DNA from: Cyrtodaria siliqua
Lineage: Eukaryota > Mollusca > Bivalvia > Adapedonta > Hiatellidae
DNA: 64,000 nucleotides
Reading direction: 5' to 3'
NCBI GenBank assembly: GCA_037043455.1
Contig: JAWPHD010000296.1
Coordinates: forward strand, 310,001-374,000
The notes below the pieces were generated by a model that was not told where the DNA came from, made no database searches, and saw only the letters and a list, made by a program, of their open reading frames with translations. A program made the translations under genes and the position numbers. Below, one piece after another: positions 56,701-64,000 of this stretch (positions are counted from its first letter, which is position 1; each line of letters opens with the position of its first letter).

Positions 56701-59700
56701 GCATGTGCATCTAATAGAAGATTACCTTTGTGTGTTGGAAGAATTTCCCATCAACTGTCTGCGAACTGTAACCAACTTCTGGCTCAGATCTGGTTCAGCT
56801 TCAAACTGTGATTTAATCTCTTTAGAAACCTGTAAAAGACATTAAAATTTACTGTGTTTCTCTGCATAACCACTAGGTCTATAACAAATTAAAACAAGAG
56901 TGCCACCTAAAGGGTACACCCATACCCGTCTGCTAAGATTTTCTGAAGAGCATTTCACTTAAAAGAGAAACTAGCATTTTTTCCAGGGGACAGGGATGCT
57001 CCCACTATACACTACAACTATCCGCCAATAACTGACAAACTGTAGTGTTGTTAAATCTCATGGGCATAATCTAATCTGACCAGAAAGCTGTGATATGAAC
57101 AAGTCCACTGCATGTCATTTCTGTATAGCCAGATCGAAACTGCAGGAGTTAGCTGCACAACACTGCATGTCATTTCTGTATAGCCAGATCGAAACTGCAG
57201 GAGTTAGCTGCACAACACTGCATGTCATTTCTGTATAGCCAGATCGAAACTGCAGGAGTTAGCTGCACAACACTTCATGTCATTTCTGTATGGCCAGATC
57301 GAAACTGCAGGAGTTAGCTGCACAACACTGCATGTCATTTCTGTATAGCCAGATCGAAACTGCAGGAGTTAGCTGCACAACACTGCATGTCATTTCTGTA
57401 TGGCCAGATCAGACTGCAGGAGTTAGCTGCACAACACTGCATGTCATTTCTGTATAGCCAGATGGAAACTGCAGGAGTTAGCTGCACAACACTGCATGTC
57501 ATTTCTGTATAGCCAGATGGAAACTGCAGGAGTTAGCTGCACAACACTCCATGTCATTTCTGTATAGCCAGATCAGACTGCAGGAGTTAGCTGCACAACA
57601 CTGCATGTCATTTCTGTATAGCCAGATCGAAACTGCAGGAGTTAGCTGCACAACACTGCATGTCATTTCTGTATAGCCAGATGGAAAATGCAGTCTGCAC
57701 AACACTGCATTCACTTATATGCTGGGCTAGTTGCCATAGGCTAAACAAACTTTAAAAACACTAAACTTTTGTCAAGTGTTTTTGCCAATTTGGCCCAAAC
57801 AAATGATCGTTTAGCATTATCGTAGTGGTGAAAATGGCTAAAAATAACTTTTTCGCCACTTGCCAATCGAGACTGGTGTTCCAAGTTTTGAACTTGATGG
57901 AACCCAGCTTTTGTAAAAACATATAAATGCTGAAGTGGCTAAAATATATTAGCCAAATTTGAAATCATCACACTGGAAAGCCCCAAAAATATGTGATGTC
58001 TTCTTTCATATCCGGTAATGCAAGTTTGACTGTGAAGCCCAATCGATATACACATCTTAGCAAGTGAAGCTACATGTATAATTTTAAAAATTCGATGGAA
58101 AACTGAGTGAGAAGTTAGATGCACCAGCTATTTTAACCCTTAACCCGCTAAGCATGACTATAATAGCCTTTGCGTCAATTGTAAACCCAGATCAGCCTGC
58201 AAGTAACCCCTTTGTCACATAAATGGAACGGTCTTAATTAAAGAAAGGACAGTCCATTATATATATGTAGCGGGTTAAGCGTTAATTTAAAATTGGAAGG
58301 CCACAGCCGGAAAGTCAATAAAAAGTCATAGCGTTAGATTATACCACTCAATCTCACAGTAACAATAAGTAACCTTCAACATTATCAGTTTTACACTTAC
58401 CTTTTCGAAAATAGTGTACAAGTTTCTGGTTCCCGCTTTACATGGTAGGAATGGGTCCAGAAGGAACTCATGAAGACAAGGATGGGGTACCAGAGCCAAA
58501 TTGGATAAAACTGATGTCAGCTGTAAGTTGATAGGGTAACTCTGAAATATAATTTAGCCAGATACTGCAGACATTGACATTTTGAGAAAATGTTCATTTA
58601 AGGTCATATATGGCCGTCGCTTGTTTGGGTAGAAGTAGACCACCCCATTTCTCCTGGGTAGAACCAGTACTGTATACCTATATCTGTAAGAATGGAGCAG
58701 TCATAGATTTACAAACTACCTGAAGTGTACAGTATCAACTTTTATGATATACTTTCCAGTGAAATAGTGGATGTTATGATTAAAATAAAACCTTGTTTTC
58801 ATTGTTTATATTTCACATGTTATAACATATTTTCACTCAAAATGACGTCATGCAACTTTTGACGTTGTTGACGTCATTGTTTTTTCTGCATAAATTTCCA
58901 GTTGTGAGTACCCCACTATATAATAAATAGAATATTTGTTGGTTTGTCATGAATACAGGATTTATATTCCTCTCCAAGTGAGAAAACTCAAATATTTTCA
59001 CTCGTGCTAAAACACTCATGAAAATATGTTTTCTCACTATTCTATGAAAATAAATATATTCACTCAAAACAAACAAATATCCTCTTTATCTCATTAATAT
59101 TCAGTAAAATTAGGTAGAACATGTTTTGTATATACAAACCCAAGCATATACAGTTATACACTACTCAATTCCAGGACAACATGTACAATAACCATTACAT
59201 GTTTTCATTACTAGTGTGCCTGTTATCTGGGTTGTGTAGCTTTAAGTACCTGGTCGAGTATATGAGACACTTTGTCCAGAAGCATGTGCAAGAACGACCC
59301 CTCATAGAACACATCTGTGGAAGACTTTATTGAGGTACTGTCCTTCGGATAACCCCACATCTTGCAACTCTCTACCATTGCAGCGTACTGAAAAGTATTT
59401 AAAACTTTATTTAAAAATAATGCCAGTTTAATCTTAAAATAAAGTGCTTTAATCTGTGATTTAATATAATAACAAAATGCCCATAAAGGGCTCTCCTTAC
59501 AGACGCATACCATGTACATTTCTAGTCTAAATCAACAATTTCTATATTATAAATTCTCCTAAATAAGAATTCCAGTTTAAATAACTATTTTTATGCAACA
59601 AATTCTTGCTCATGGGAATAACCAATTCCAGAATACAAATGTTTGCATTTGAGAATCTAGCTTGAATCAACCATTTCTATATTAACCAAAGTAATGCTTG

Positions 59701-62700
59701 CACATGGGATTTTAAGCGCAATCAATAATTTAAATTTTAATATATATTACAAATGCATGCACATGGGAATTGTGGTCTGAAAAAACATATAATATTCTTG
59801 CACATCATACTTCTAGACTAAATAAGCTAATGCTTGCACATGGGAATTCTGGTCTGAAAACATATATTATAAATGTTGGCACACCAAAATTCTAGACTAA
59901 ATAACCTAATGCTTGCACATGGGAAATCTGGTGTGAAAACATGTATTATAAATGTTGGCACACCAAAATTCTAGACTAAATAACCTAATTCTTGCAAATT
60001 TGATTTCTCGTCTGAATCAACCATTACTATATAACAAAATCAATGCTTGCACATGTGATTTCTAGTATAAATCAAACATGTCCATATTAGGCTTGTTCAT
60101 AGGAATTCTAGTCTAGATTGACTGCGCTCTTACATACATGCAGTAGAGTGCTCTCAAACAGATATCAGACTTGGTTACCAACCTGGCGATGTGCATCCCT
60201 GAGGTACATGTCATAGCCACCATCTGCCGTCTGGTAACTTGACTTCAACTCCTCGGGCAGAAGCGACAGAAAACTGAAATAAGGTAATAAGTAATGAGCA
60301 CAAAAATATGTTTTAAAGGAATTAATGTGCAACAAAGTATGAATTTTTAAAGTCCATATCTCGCCATCAGCAGTTACAGGCATATTTTACAATATGTACA
60401 CCGTTTCTAAACCTACTGATGACGAGGAATATATATAAAACACGTATTTTGAGAATCCAATTAAGAGTCACAAATGCATAATTTATTTTTAATATGCATA
60501 TTCAATAATGGATATTTTAAGAATCTGTGAATAAACTTATACTTTAAGTCGACAGATATACATTATTATATGACCTGAACACCTGGATAGACTTTTGATT
60601 AACCATTTTGTAGTATAATTTTGCCATTATTTGGCGGGTTAGTTCCTTTAACACAATATTGAAATTAATCTTGGATCTTTTAAATTCTTATTTTAACTGG
60701 ACTTGATGAAGAACTGAATTGTTGTTTAACAGTTTATCAACACAATATAAATTATAAGGTTATTTTGAGCTGCCTCAGAAAGGGCGATACATAAGAATCC
60801 AGGAACTGTGCCCTACTCTTACAAATTAATAGATTCCTATTGCTCTTAAACATGCTAAGAGCATAGACTTCAATACAAGGACCACTCACTTTATGTACCC
60901 ATTCAACGGACCATTCAACGGACAGGTCAAACTGGAACCCGGGATCTCCGGATTCAGATATTACCCTGCCATCCACTAGATCACTGCTACACTCAATGAC
61001 GAGTAAAAAGGGATTAAGGTCCAGCATGGTAGCCTACTTCTGCTATGAATGTATAGTACTCATCAAATCATGGTAGACAAATGTTTTGTAATGTTACACT
61101 TATGGCTTACCTGTTCACAATCTTGTGCACCTCAGTCTTTACAGGTGAAGATGAAAGGGGCATACTTAAATGTGATGAGTCTCCTGGAATTTATAAATAT
61201 TTAAAAATTGTTACCGGCAAATAAGTTTTCCCTTTTTTCTACACAATTTAATAATACTGGTAAATGATATCCGGAAAAGTTTCCAGGACAAGTTGCAGAG
61301 GAGAATGAAACATGCAAGATAAACCATCAAGTCAAGAAACTTGGCATTCAAAGATGCCTCATCTTATATGAAAAGTTAAGTATGAGGTATCTACAAAAGC
61401 ACAAAATTTTATTACAGAAAAAATTATCTAAAATTTTTGTTCAAGGAGATTAGTAGATGTCTATTACGTTTGATTTTTAGCTCTACTCTTTCAATATTTT
61501 AACATCCGTTATACTTTGCGTATACCCATAGTGCACAAATAAAAACTAATGTTCAGGTCTCTTCCCTTGATGATCAAACTTAACTTATCGTTCTTTAACA
61601 CTACCACTATGCATTGTTATATAGTTTTACAGTCTTGGTCAACAAGTGATTTGCACATATGAATCACTGAAAAGTACTATATTATCATGGGAGTTAATTA
61701 AAGGATTTAAAAGTATAGGCGCATTATTTTAAAACATAATGATACTTGCTATATTCAATTCAAATAAGGAATATATCCATGTATATATAAACCATTGAAA
61801 AGTATTTAATGCCTTTCTCCAATTGCAATCCCCTAAAATGTTAGTAAATCAAACTATACCTTCAGATGCACTTCTTGATACATTTGAAATTTCAGGCAAT
61901 TTCTTATCTTGCTTGGCTTCACTACTCCCAACAGAAGATGCATCACCATGATCATGTGTGACTCGATTACAATTGTTTGTATTCTTGTTCTCATTTTCCG
62001 CCTCGTTATTGCACTTCCCCTGACTCTCCACATCTATGTTTACATTTCTTTCCTCTTCTATTAAAGAAGAACTTAAGTCTTTTTCAGAATGCTTTTCTTT
62101 CTCCAAAATTGAAGATTCAGCCTCGCTTTGAGATTCTGCCTCACTCTGAGATTCCTGGTTTCCTGTTGAAATGTTTGAGATTTCTACTCCAGAATCATCA
62201 GAAAACTGTGGTTGAGTATTTTTACAAGAATCCAGAGCCGTTTGTTCATTATAACAATGTTCCAATATATCTGTGTCATAATAACTTCTTTTTTCCAGAT
62301 TTCTAATCAACAAATTATGTAGAATATGTTCATCATCTTTCTTTAGTAAGGTATCAAACAACTGCAGTGTTATAAGACAAACCTGAAAATATAGTATATA
62401 ACATTTGTCAAAATATTGTACAAAGACTATACTGGGAAAATACAAACGTGCTCCACCCCCAAAAAAGTCTAACATGAGAAAACCCCTATCAAAAAATAGT
62501 TTTGCTTTAAAATATTTATTTCTCAAACAATTTTCATAATAAAGTATTTTAATTTTACCACTAAAATTCCTATTCCATTAATATGTAATTTATTTAAGTA
62601 CTTTTAAAACTGTATGTCATGCTGAAAACCCTCGGCTGAAACAACTGCCACAAACTTTTTTGTAATTTAAGCTACTAATAAGCTTTTCGTGTACATTCAT

Positions 62701-64000
62701 GCTTTTTTCACCTCAGTTTTCAAATTATACTTGTAAAATTCTGCAACAGAATTACAGTTGTAACAGTTTGAGGATCCATAAAATGAACGTGTTCACACTT
62801 GATAAATAACCACCATAAGGTGAATGTATCTTATACAAATAATGCATATTCTAATACTGAATACAGATTTTATTTTGAGGATGCAAAATTTGGCGGTTTT
62901 TGAAAATGGATATTTTGGCGGTGACTTCTTTTTGTTTCGTTCGTTTTTACCTTCAAGATTTGTCACTTAACTTTAAAATAGAGAATTTTGAAATAAGGGA
63001 AATAACTCATAAAACTGTTATTTGAATTTTAGTAAGAGTCAAAGTGGTCATAAAATAATGTGGCACTCACTCATTAGTAAACACATTTTATATTTAAGAT
63101 ACCGTTAGATCCTGATAGTTAAACTGTAATTATATAGAGAGGGCAGAGAAACGCTACTTTTGATGGTGAACGATTTCACTTTTTCTTCATTGTCAAGTTG
63201 AATAAAAGTCAAACTAAACACATTCGATAATTGCTAATAAATTTACAAAGGGCACTAAAGGCTTGAATAATTATTATAGTGACGATCTGGTTATAGTGTT
63301 TAGTCAATTTAATACAAAACAATGAGTGTAGAAACGCATTTATACATGTTTTTATATACTATCAAACTTCTATTATGATGATAATAAAACACTGGTTTAA
63401 AAAAGATATAAGTATATTTATTCACTGTTCAAATTTATGATCTTATTAAGCTTCATGGTAAGAGTAATATTGGCGGTGGATTTATTTTGGCGCTTCCAAC
63501 CTTAACCGCCAATATAGCCAAAATAAATCCACTGCCAATATTAATACGTATACAGTAAATGTTTGGATAACAATTTATAATCTGAGAAAATTAACGATGC
63601 ATTTACCTCCTCTGATATGCAATTGCATCGATCGATTAGCCGAGAGCGTAATGTGTCATTACATTCCCCTTTAACTTCTGGCTTTCTTTCCTCGCCCAGC
63701 ATGAACAAAACAAATTCTGAAAGTGAAAAATATGCATTTTAATATAATACAAGGTTCATTGAATTGGAAGAACTAAATATGGCAAGATGGGCTAGGTAAG
63801 AGGATTCTTACCTGACAGAAGTCTCTCTGAACAAACAGCATACATCGGGCAAGGTAGAGGAAACAATTATCTGGCAGAAGTCTTTCTCTGAACAGACAGT
63901 ATATTCTGGGTAAAGTAGGGGGTCGTATACCTGACAGAGGTCTCTCTGAACAGGCATTAAGTATATGAGACTATGCAGGGGGATCACTTACATCGCAGCA
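44614..64000 (-). CDS. FHIP1: FHIP1 (FAM160A)-type FTS-Hook-interacting protein, C-terminal 8 exons, 5' part beyond window
   Basis: FHIP proteins join FTS (AKTIP) and Hook in the FHF complex, which links dynein to early endosomes. Exons in transcript order are 63607-63716, 61860-62382, 61111-61183, 60183-60273, 59250-59387, 58401-58541, 56726-56829 and 44614-44728. All junctions have GT/AG ends and compatible phases, giving about 430 C-terminal residues. Hallmarks of the family are [83 protein letters not shown] and [20 protein letters not shown]. The second exon carries a Ser/Glu-rich, probably disordered insert (61860-62200). The FHIP1 rather than FHIP2 assignment rests on the [10 protein letters not shown]-terminus and is an inference. 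The last intron (44729-56725) is about 12 kb, filled with repeats. A further donor (GTAAGT, 63986-63991) marks an upstream exon at the window edge. I see no break in the coding part. Confidence 0.85.
44735..45381. other. FHIP1 last intron, unassigned part
   Basis: AT-rich, with no supported feature. GTGGTTAGCAGTGCAGGATG and GTGGTCGGCAGTGCTTAT near 44945 are a short direct repeat. Confidence 0.4.
45382..46480 (+). mobile_element. minisatellite-core element with inverted GTGTCGCC/GGCGACAC ends
   Basis: The left end is GGGTGCTCTGCGGAACACGT then GTGTCGCC. The right end is GGCGACACAAAAAGGGTGGT then CCGCGGAACACTTGTGTTG. Six units of about 161 bp contain ATAATGACCTTCAGTGTGAC, CTTGACCTTTATATTTTAGT and AAGAAATGAGAAAGTTATA (near 45525, 45687, 45848, 46010, 46170, 46333). 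There is no GGAC microsatellite, so it is a different family from its neighbours. Confidence 0.8.
46641..47417 (+). repeat. 39-bp minisatellite, 20 copies
   Basis: The unit is GGCCACGGTCAGATTGCAGG plus TTAAGGCTTTTCAAGCTAT. Divergence between copies is low, with one short insertion near 47343. Since 39 is divisible by three, 238-288-aa frames stay open on both strands. They begin and end within a few codons of the array and have no other domain. Confidence 0.95.
47440..48635. other. intronic spacer with a GGAC-type end near 47760
   Basis: ACAGACAGACGGACGGCAAC then GATGACGGACAAAGTGATCC (47764-47808) resembles 36085-36175 and is a solitary element terminus. Nothing else is supported. Confidence 0.45.
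48640..48935 (+). repeat. degenerate repeat with CCACTCCAAATGACT words, both orientations
   Basis: GGAGTGGACCACAGTT is repeated twice near 48700, followed by CCACTCCA-type words at about 45-60 bp spacing in the other orientation. Confidence 0.6.
48936..50088. other. intronic spacer with a palindromic CCATGGTCAAC patch
   Basis: At 49548-49640, CCATGGTCAACTATGGTCAA and GAACCATGGTTGGCAAAGGT form several overlapping inverted matches. GTCACAGGTCAAGGTCAAGG lies near 49738. No gene is seen. Confidence 0.4.
50090..51330 (+). mobile_element. Helentron/pearl-like element with about 150-bp core
   Basis: The left end is AACAAGAAATGTGTCCATGG. About seven units contain ACCTCCAACTGTGACCTTGA, GGCACTGACATGATTCTTGC and CTTCAGTAGTTTCCAAGTAA. 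Two units (50744 and 50856) lack the first part and give a shorter local period. The right end is AAGGACGGACACACGGACAG. The unit resembles that of 28445-29895, so the two families are related. Confidence 0.8.
51331..51911. other. intronic spacer
   Basis: No supported feature. Confidence 0.4.
51912..52283 (+). mobile_element. diverged 318-bp-type element whose 3' hairpin is tandemly repeated
   Basis: TAGCATTGGTGACCATCTTG and AAATGGACGGACAAAG resemble the core and tail of 41600-42880. Then a 43-bp unit, GTACCATGTCAAAAGCTCTG plus CTAATCTGTGATAAGTTGTC, occurs five times (52076-52283). The last copy ends AGTTGAGCTAAAA, restoring the terminal GAGCTAAAA of the family. Confidence 0.75.
52284..53265. 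other. intronic spacer
   Basis: No supported feature. Confidence 0.4.
53266..53510. mobile_element. piggyBac-like MITE, copy 2 (opposite orientation, with internal duplication)
   Basis: TTAACCCTTAACCCGCTACA at the left and TGGGTTAAGGGTTAA at the right. The inner GCCTGCGAGTAACTCGCAGG palindrome is partly duplicated (53394-53450). TTAA lies at both outer ends. Confidence 0.85.
53640..54066. mobile_element. MITE with about 30-bp terminal inverted repeats
   Basis: ACTCTGTAAAAAAAGTTTTG then GACCATGG at 53645-53672 is inverted as CCTGGTCCAAAAC then T run and ACCGAGTATA at 54033-54066. There is no coding capacity. The TA-rich flanks would suit a Tc1/mariner-type insertion, which is a guess. Confidence 0.8.
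54067..54768. other. intronic spacer, one short repeat end
   Basis: GTGCCAAAAAAATAGGGCCT then GCTAGCGGGAACACAC near 54721-54770 resembles sequences near 10510-10550 and 20533-20580, suggesting a shared small element. Confidence 0.4.
54769..55755 (+). repeat. degenerate minisatellite, unit about 43 bp, over 20 copies
   Basis: TCTAAATATTCATGTTGTGT then GTACGGGTTTACTTGCTAGC recurs with frequent small indels and substitutions. Confidence 0.9.
55756..56725. other. FHIP1 intron, unassigned
   Basis: AT-rich, nothing supported. Confidence 0.4.
56726..56829 (-). CDS. FHIP1: FHIP1 penultimate exon
   Basis: It encodes [19 protein letters not shown] then [15 protein letters not shown]. Acceptor TTTTACAG, donor GTAATC, phase 0 in and phase 2 out, matching the exon at 44728. 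Confidence 0.85.
56893..57000 (+). repeat. solitary ACAAGAG-type element 5' end
   Basis: ACAAGAGTGCCACCTAAAGG then GTACACCCATACCC resembles the left ends of the Helentron/pearl-like elements. No matching core or 3' hairpin follows. Confidence 0.45.
57106..57715 (+). repeat. 55-bp minisatellite, about 11 copies
   Basis: The unit is CACTGCATGTCATTTCTGTA, TAGCCAGATCGAAACTGCAG and GAGTTAGCTGCACAA. Copies are nearly identical, pointing to recent expansion or gene conversion. Repeats and intervals have no unique spacers, so it is not CRISPR. Confidence 0.95.
58131..58290. mobile_element. piggyBac-like MITE, copy 3 (internally deleted)
   Basis: TTTTAACCCTTAACCCGCTA at the left and GTAGCGGGTTAAGCGTTAA at the right. 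It lacks the palindromic middle present in the other two copies. Confidence 0.8.
58401..58541 (-). CDS. FHIP1: FHIP1 exon
   Basis: It encodes [33 protein letters not shown] and [14 protein letters not shown], a hallmark FHIP segment. It has 47 codons, phase 0 at both ends, donor GTAAGT. Confidence 0.9.
58605..58680 (-). repeat. dispersed repeat matching 15585-15650
   Basis: The reverse complement reads TACAGTACTGGTTCTACCCA and GGTGGTCTACTTCTACCC. Confidence 0.55.
58977..59040. repeat. inverted repeat in FHIP1 intron
   Basis: AGTGAGAAAACTCAAATATT and AATATGTTTTCTCACT form an imperfect hairpin. Three GACGTCA/GACGTT motifs lie at 58841-58876. Confidence 0.6.
59250..59387 (-). CDS. FHIP1: FHIP1 exon
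   Basis: It encodes [16 protein letters not shown] and [20 protein letters not shown]. It has 46 codons, phase 0 at both ends, acceptor TTTTCAG, donor GTACTT. Confidence 0.9.
59580..60110 (+). repeat. degenerate tandem array, unit about 80 bp
   Basis: GCTTGCACATGGGAATTCTG, AACATATATTATAAATG and CCAAAATTCTAGACTAAATA recur about five times. They are best preserved at 59820-60000. Confidence 0.75.
60183..60273 (-). CDS. FHIP1: FHIP1 exon
   Basis: It encodes [19 protein letters not shown] then [11 protein letters not shown]. The first base completes a Ser codon from the previous exon. The donor is GTTGGT, a weaker form, chosen because it keeps phase 0 with the next exon. Confidence 0.85.
60388..60600 (+). 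repeat. dispersed repeat, about 215 bp, copy 2
   Basis: ACCGTTTCTAAACCTACTGA, GAGGAATATATATA and TATGACCTGAACACCTGGAT match 13636-13853 in order and orientation. Confidence 0.65.
60711..60970 (-). mobile_element. diverged SINE copy in FHIP1 intron
   Basis: GTTTAACAGTTTATCAACAC, CATAAGAATCCAGGAACTGT and AACCCGGGATCTCCGG (B-box side) follow the order of 25360-25665. The ACGGACCATTCAACGGAC duplication near 60905 is private to this copy. Confidence 0.65.
61111..61183 (-). CDS. FHIP1: FHIP1 exon
   Basis: A 73-bp exon encoding [20 protein letters not shown] then IVN. Phases fit on both sides (phase 1 in, phase 2 out), donor GTAAGC. Confidence 0.8.
61184..61859. other. FHIP1 intron, nothing recognised
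   Basis: No repeat or RNA feature supported. Confidence 0.4.
61860..62382 (-). CDS. FHIP1: FHIP1 large exon with disordered insert
   Basis: It starts [20 protein letters not shown] and [13 protein letters not shown], then continues as a Ser/Glu/Asn-rich stretch with [12 protein letters not shown] and a basic end [13 protein letters not shown]. It has 523 bp, phase 0 in and phase 1 out. The open frame continues upstream of the acceptor into intron, so the long frame start at 62526 is not the exon start. Confidence 0.85.
62383..63465. other. FHIP1 intron, nothing recognised
   Basis: AT-rich. TTTGGCGGT words near 62890 and 62920 recall the stem at 63466-63542. Confidence 0.4.
63466..63542. repeat. 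26-bp-arm hairpin in FHIP1 intron
   Basis: AATATTGGCGGTGGATTTAT then TTTGGC (63466-63491) is inverted at 63517-63542 with a single mismatch. The loop is 25 bases and itself contains ACCGCCAATAT, a second possible partner of the left arm. Confidence 0.9.
63607..63716 (-). CDS. FHIP1: FHIP1 exon
   Basis: It encodes [20 protein letters not shown] then [16 protein letters not shown]. Acceptor TTTCAG, donor GTAAAT, phase 0 out. The incoming phase needs one base from the previous exon. Confidence 0.8.
63811..63950 (-). repeat. three tandem copies of a 60-bp segment, possibly around an FHIP1 exon end
   Basis: Forward CTGACAGAAGTCTCTCTGAA-type segments start near 63813, 63872 and 63931. On the minus strand each reads GTTCAGAGAGACTTCTGTCAG or close. 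Two are followed by a GT (GTAAGA and GTATAC). An exon ending there would supply the base needed by the exon at 63716 and read SERLLS before EFVLFML. This is a candidate only. Confidence 0.4.

Noticed and set aside
57106..57715. CRISPR-like regular array
   Set aside because: There are no unique spacers between repeats. The context is a eukaryotic intron.
61849..62526. 225-aa minus-strand frame taken as a complete small gene
   Set aside because: Residues before VCLITLQ are intron read-through, the acceptor at 62383 marks the exon start, and the exon joins others in an FHIP1 gene.

Overview
The window looks like nuclear DNA of a mollusc, most likely a bivalve. It is AT-rich, its genes are split by canonical GT-AG introns, and it is full of elements of the kinds described from clams and oysters: non-autonomous elements with minisatellite cores and GGAC-rich ends, tRNA-derived SINEs with a TTGGGCAAGACACTTT-type central block, and a CR1/jockey-like LINE end. 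I cannot name the species.

Three gene-level objects stand out. (1) About 3.66-8.43 kb is a compact, intron-free block of virus-like genes. It has a decayed protein-primed family B DNA polymerase of the Maverick/Polinton/adintovirus type on the minus strand, a tail-to-tail fragment resembling a Polinton-type integrase C-terminus, and a divergent 88-aa cysteine-rich protein sharing a 73-bp AT-rich promoter gap. The polymerase has one frameshift and two in-frame stops, and its C-terminal domain carries a five-unit in-frame tandem expansion. (2) 9.87-13.47 kb is a four-exon opsin on the plus strand with the retinal lysine, disulfide cysteines and NPxxY. All intron phases agree, but the last exon-1 codons include an in-frame TAA, and the DRY motif is TRY. 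(3) From 44.61 kb to beyond the right edge, on the minus strand, are the last eight complete exons of an FHIP1 (FAM160A)-type gene, the dynein-Hook-endosome adaptor. Its final intron is about 12 kb and full of repeats. This gene was assembled here by matching splice phases.

The rest is mostly repeats. 14-20 kb holds tandem repeats, a poly-C minisatellite block flanked by inversely oriented arrays, and a SINE. 20.6-22.1 kb is a 5'-truncated LINE. 23-25.8 kb has minisatellites, a foldback element, a histone H2A.Z fragment between 26-bp direct repeats, and SINEs. 27.2-35.9 kb and 41.6-46.5 kb hold a nested series of Helentron/pearl-like elements with tandem cores of 145-318 bp, GGAC-rich tails and 3' hairpins whose stems covary between copies. 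37-40 kb has piggyBac-like MITEs, foldbacks and a 24-bp minisatellite. 46.6-60 kb, inside FHIP introns, holds further arrays with units of 39, 43, about 43, 55 and 80 bp, and MITEs.

Apart from the opsin and FHIP1 exons I see no host gene I can name. Most long open frames lie in tandem repeats whose unit is a multiple of three and are not genes.
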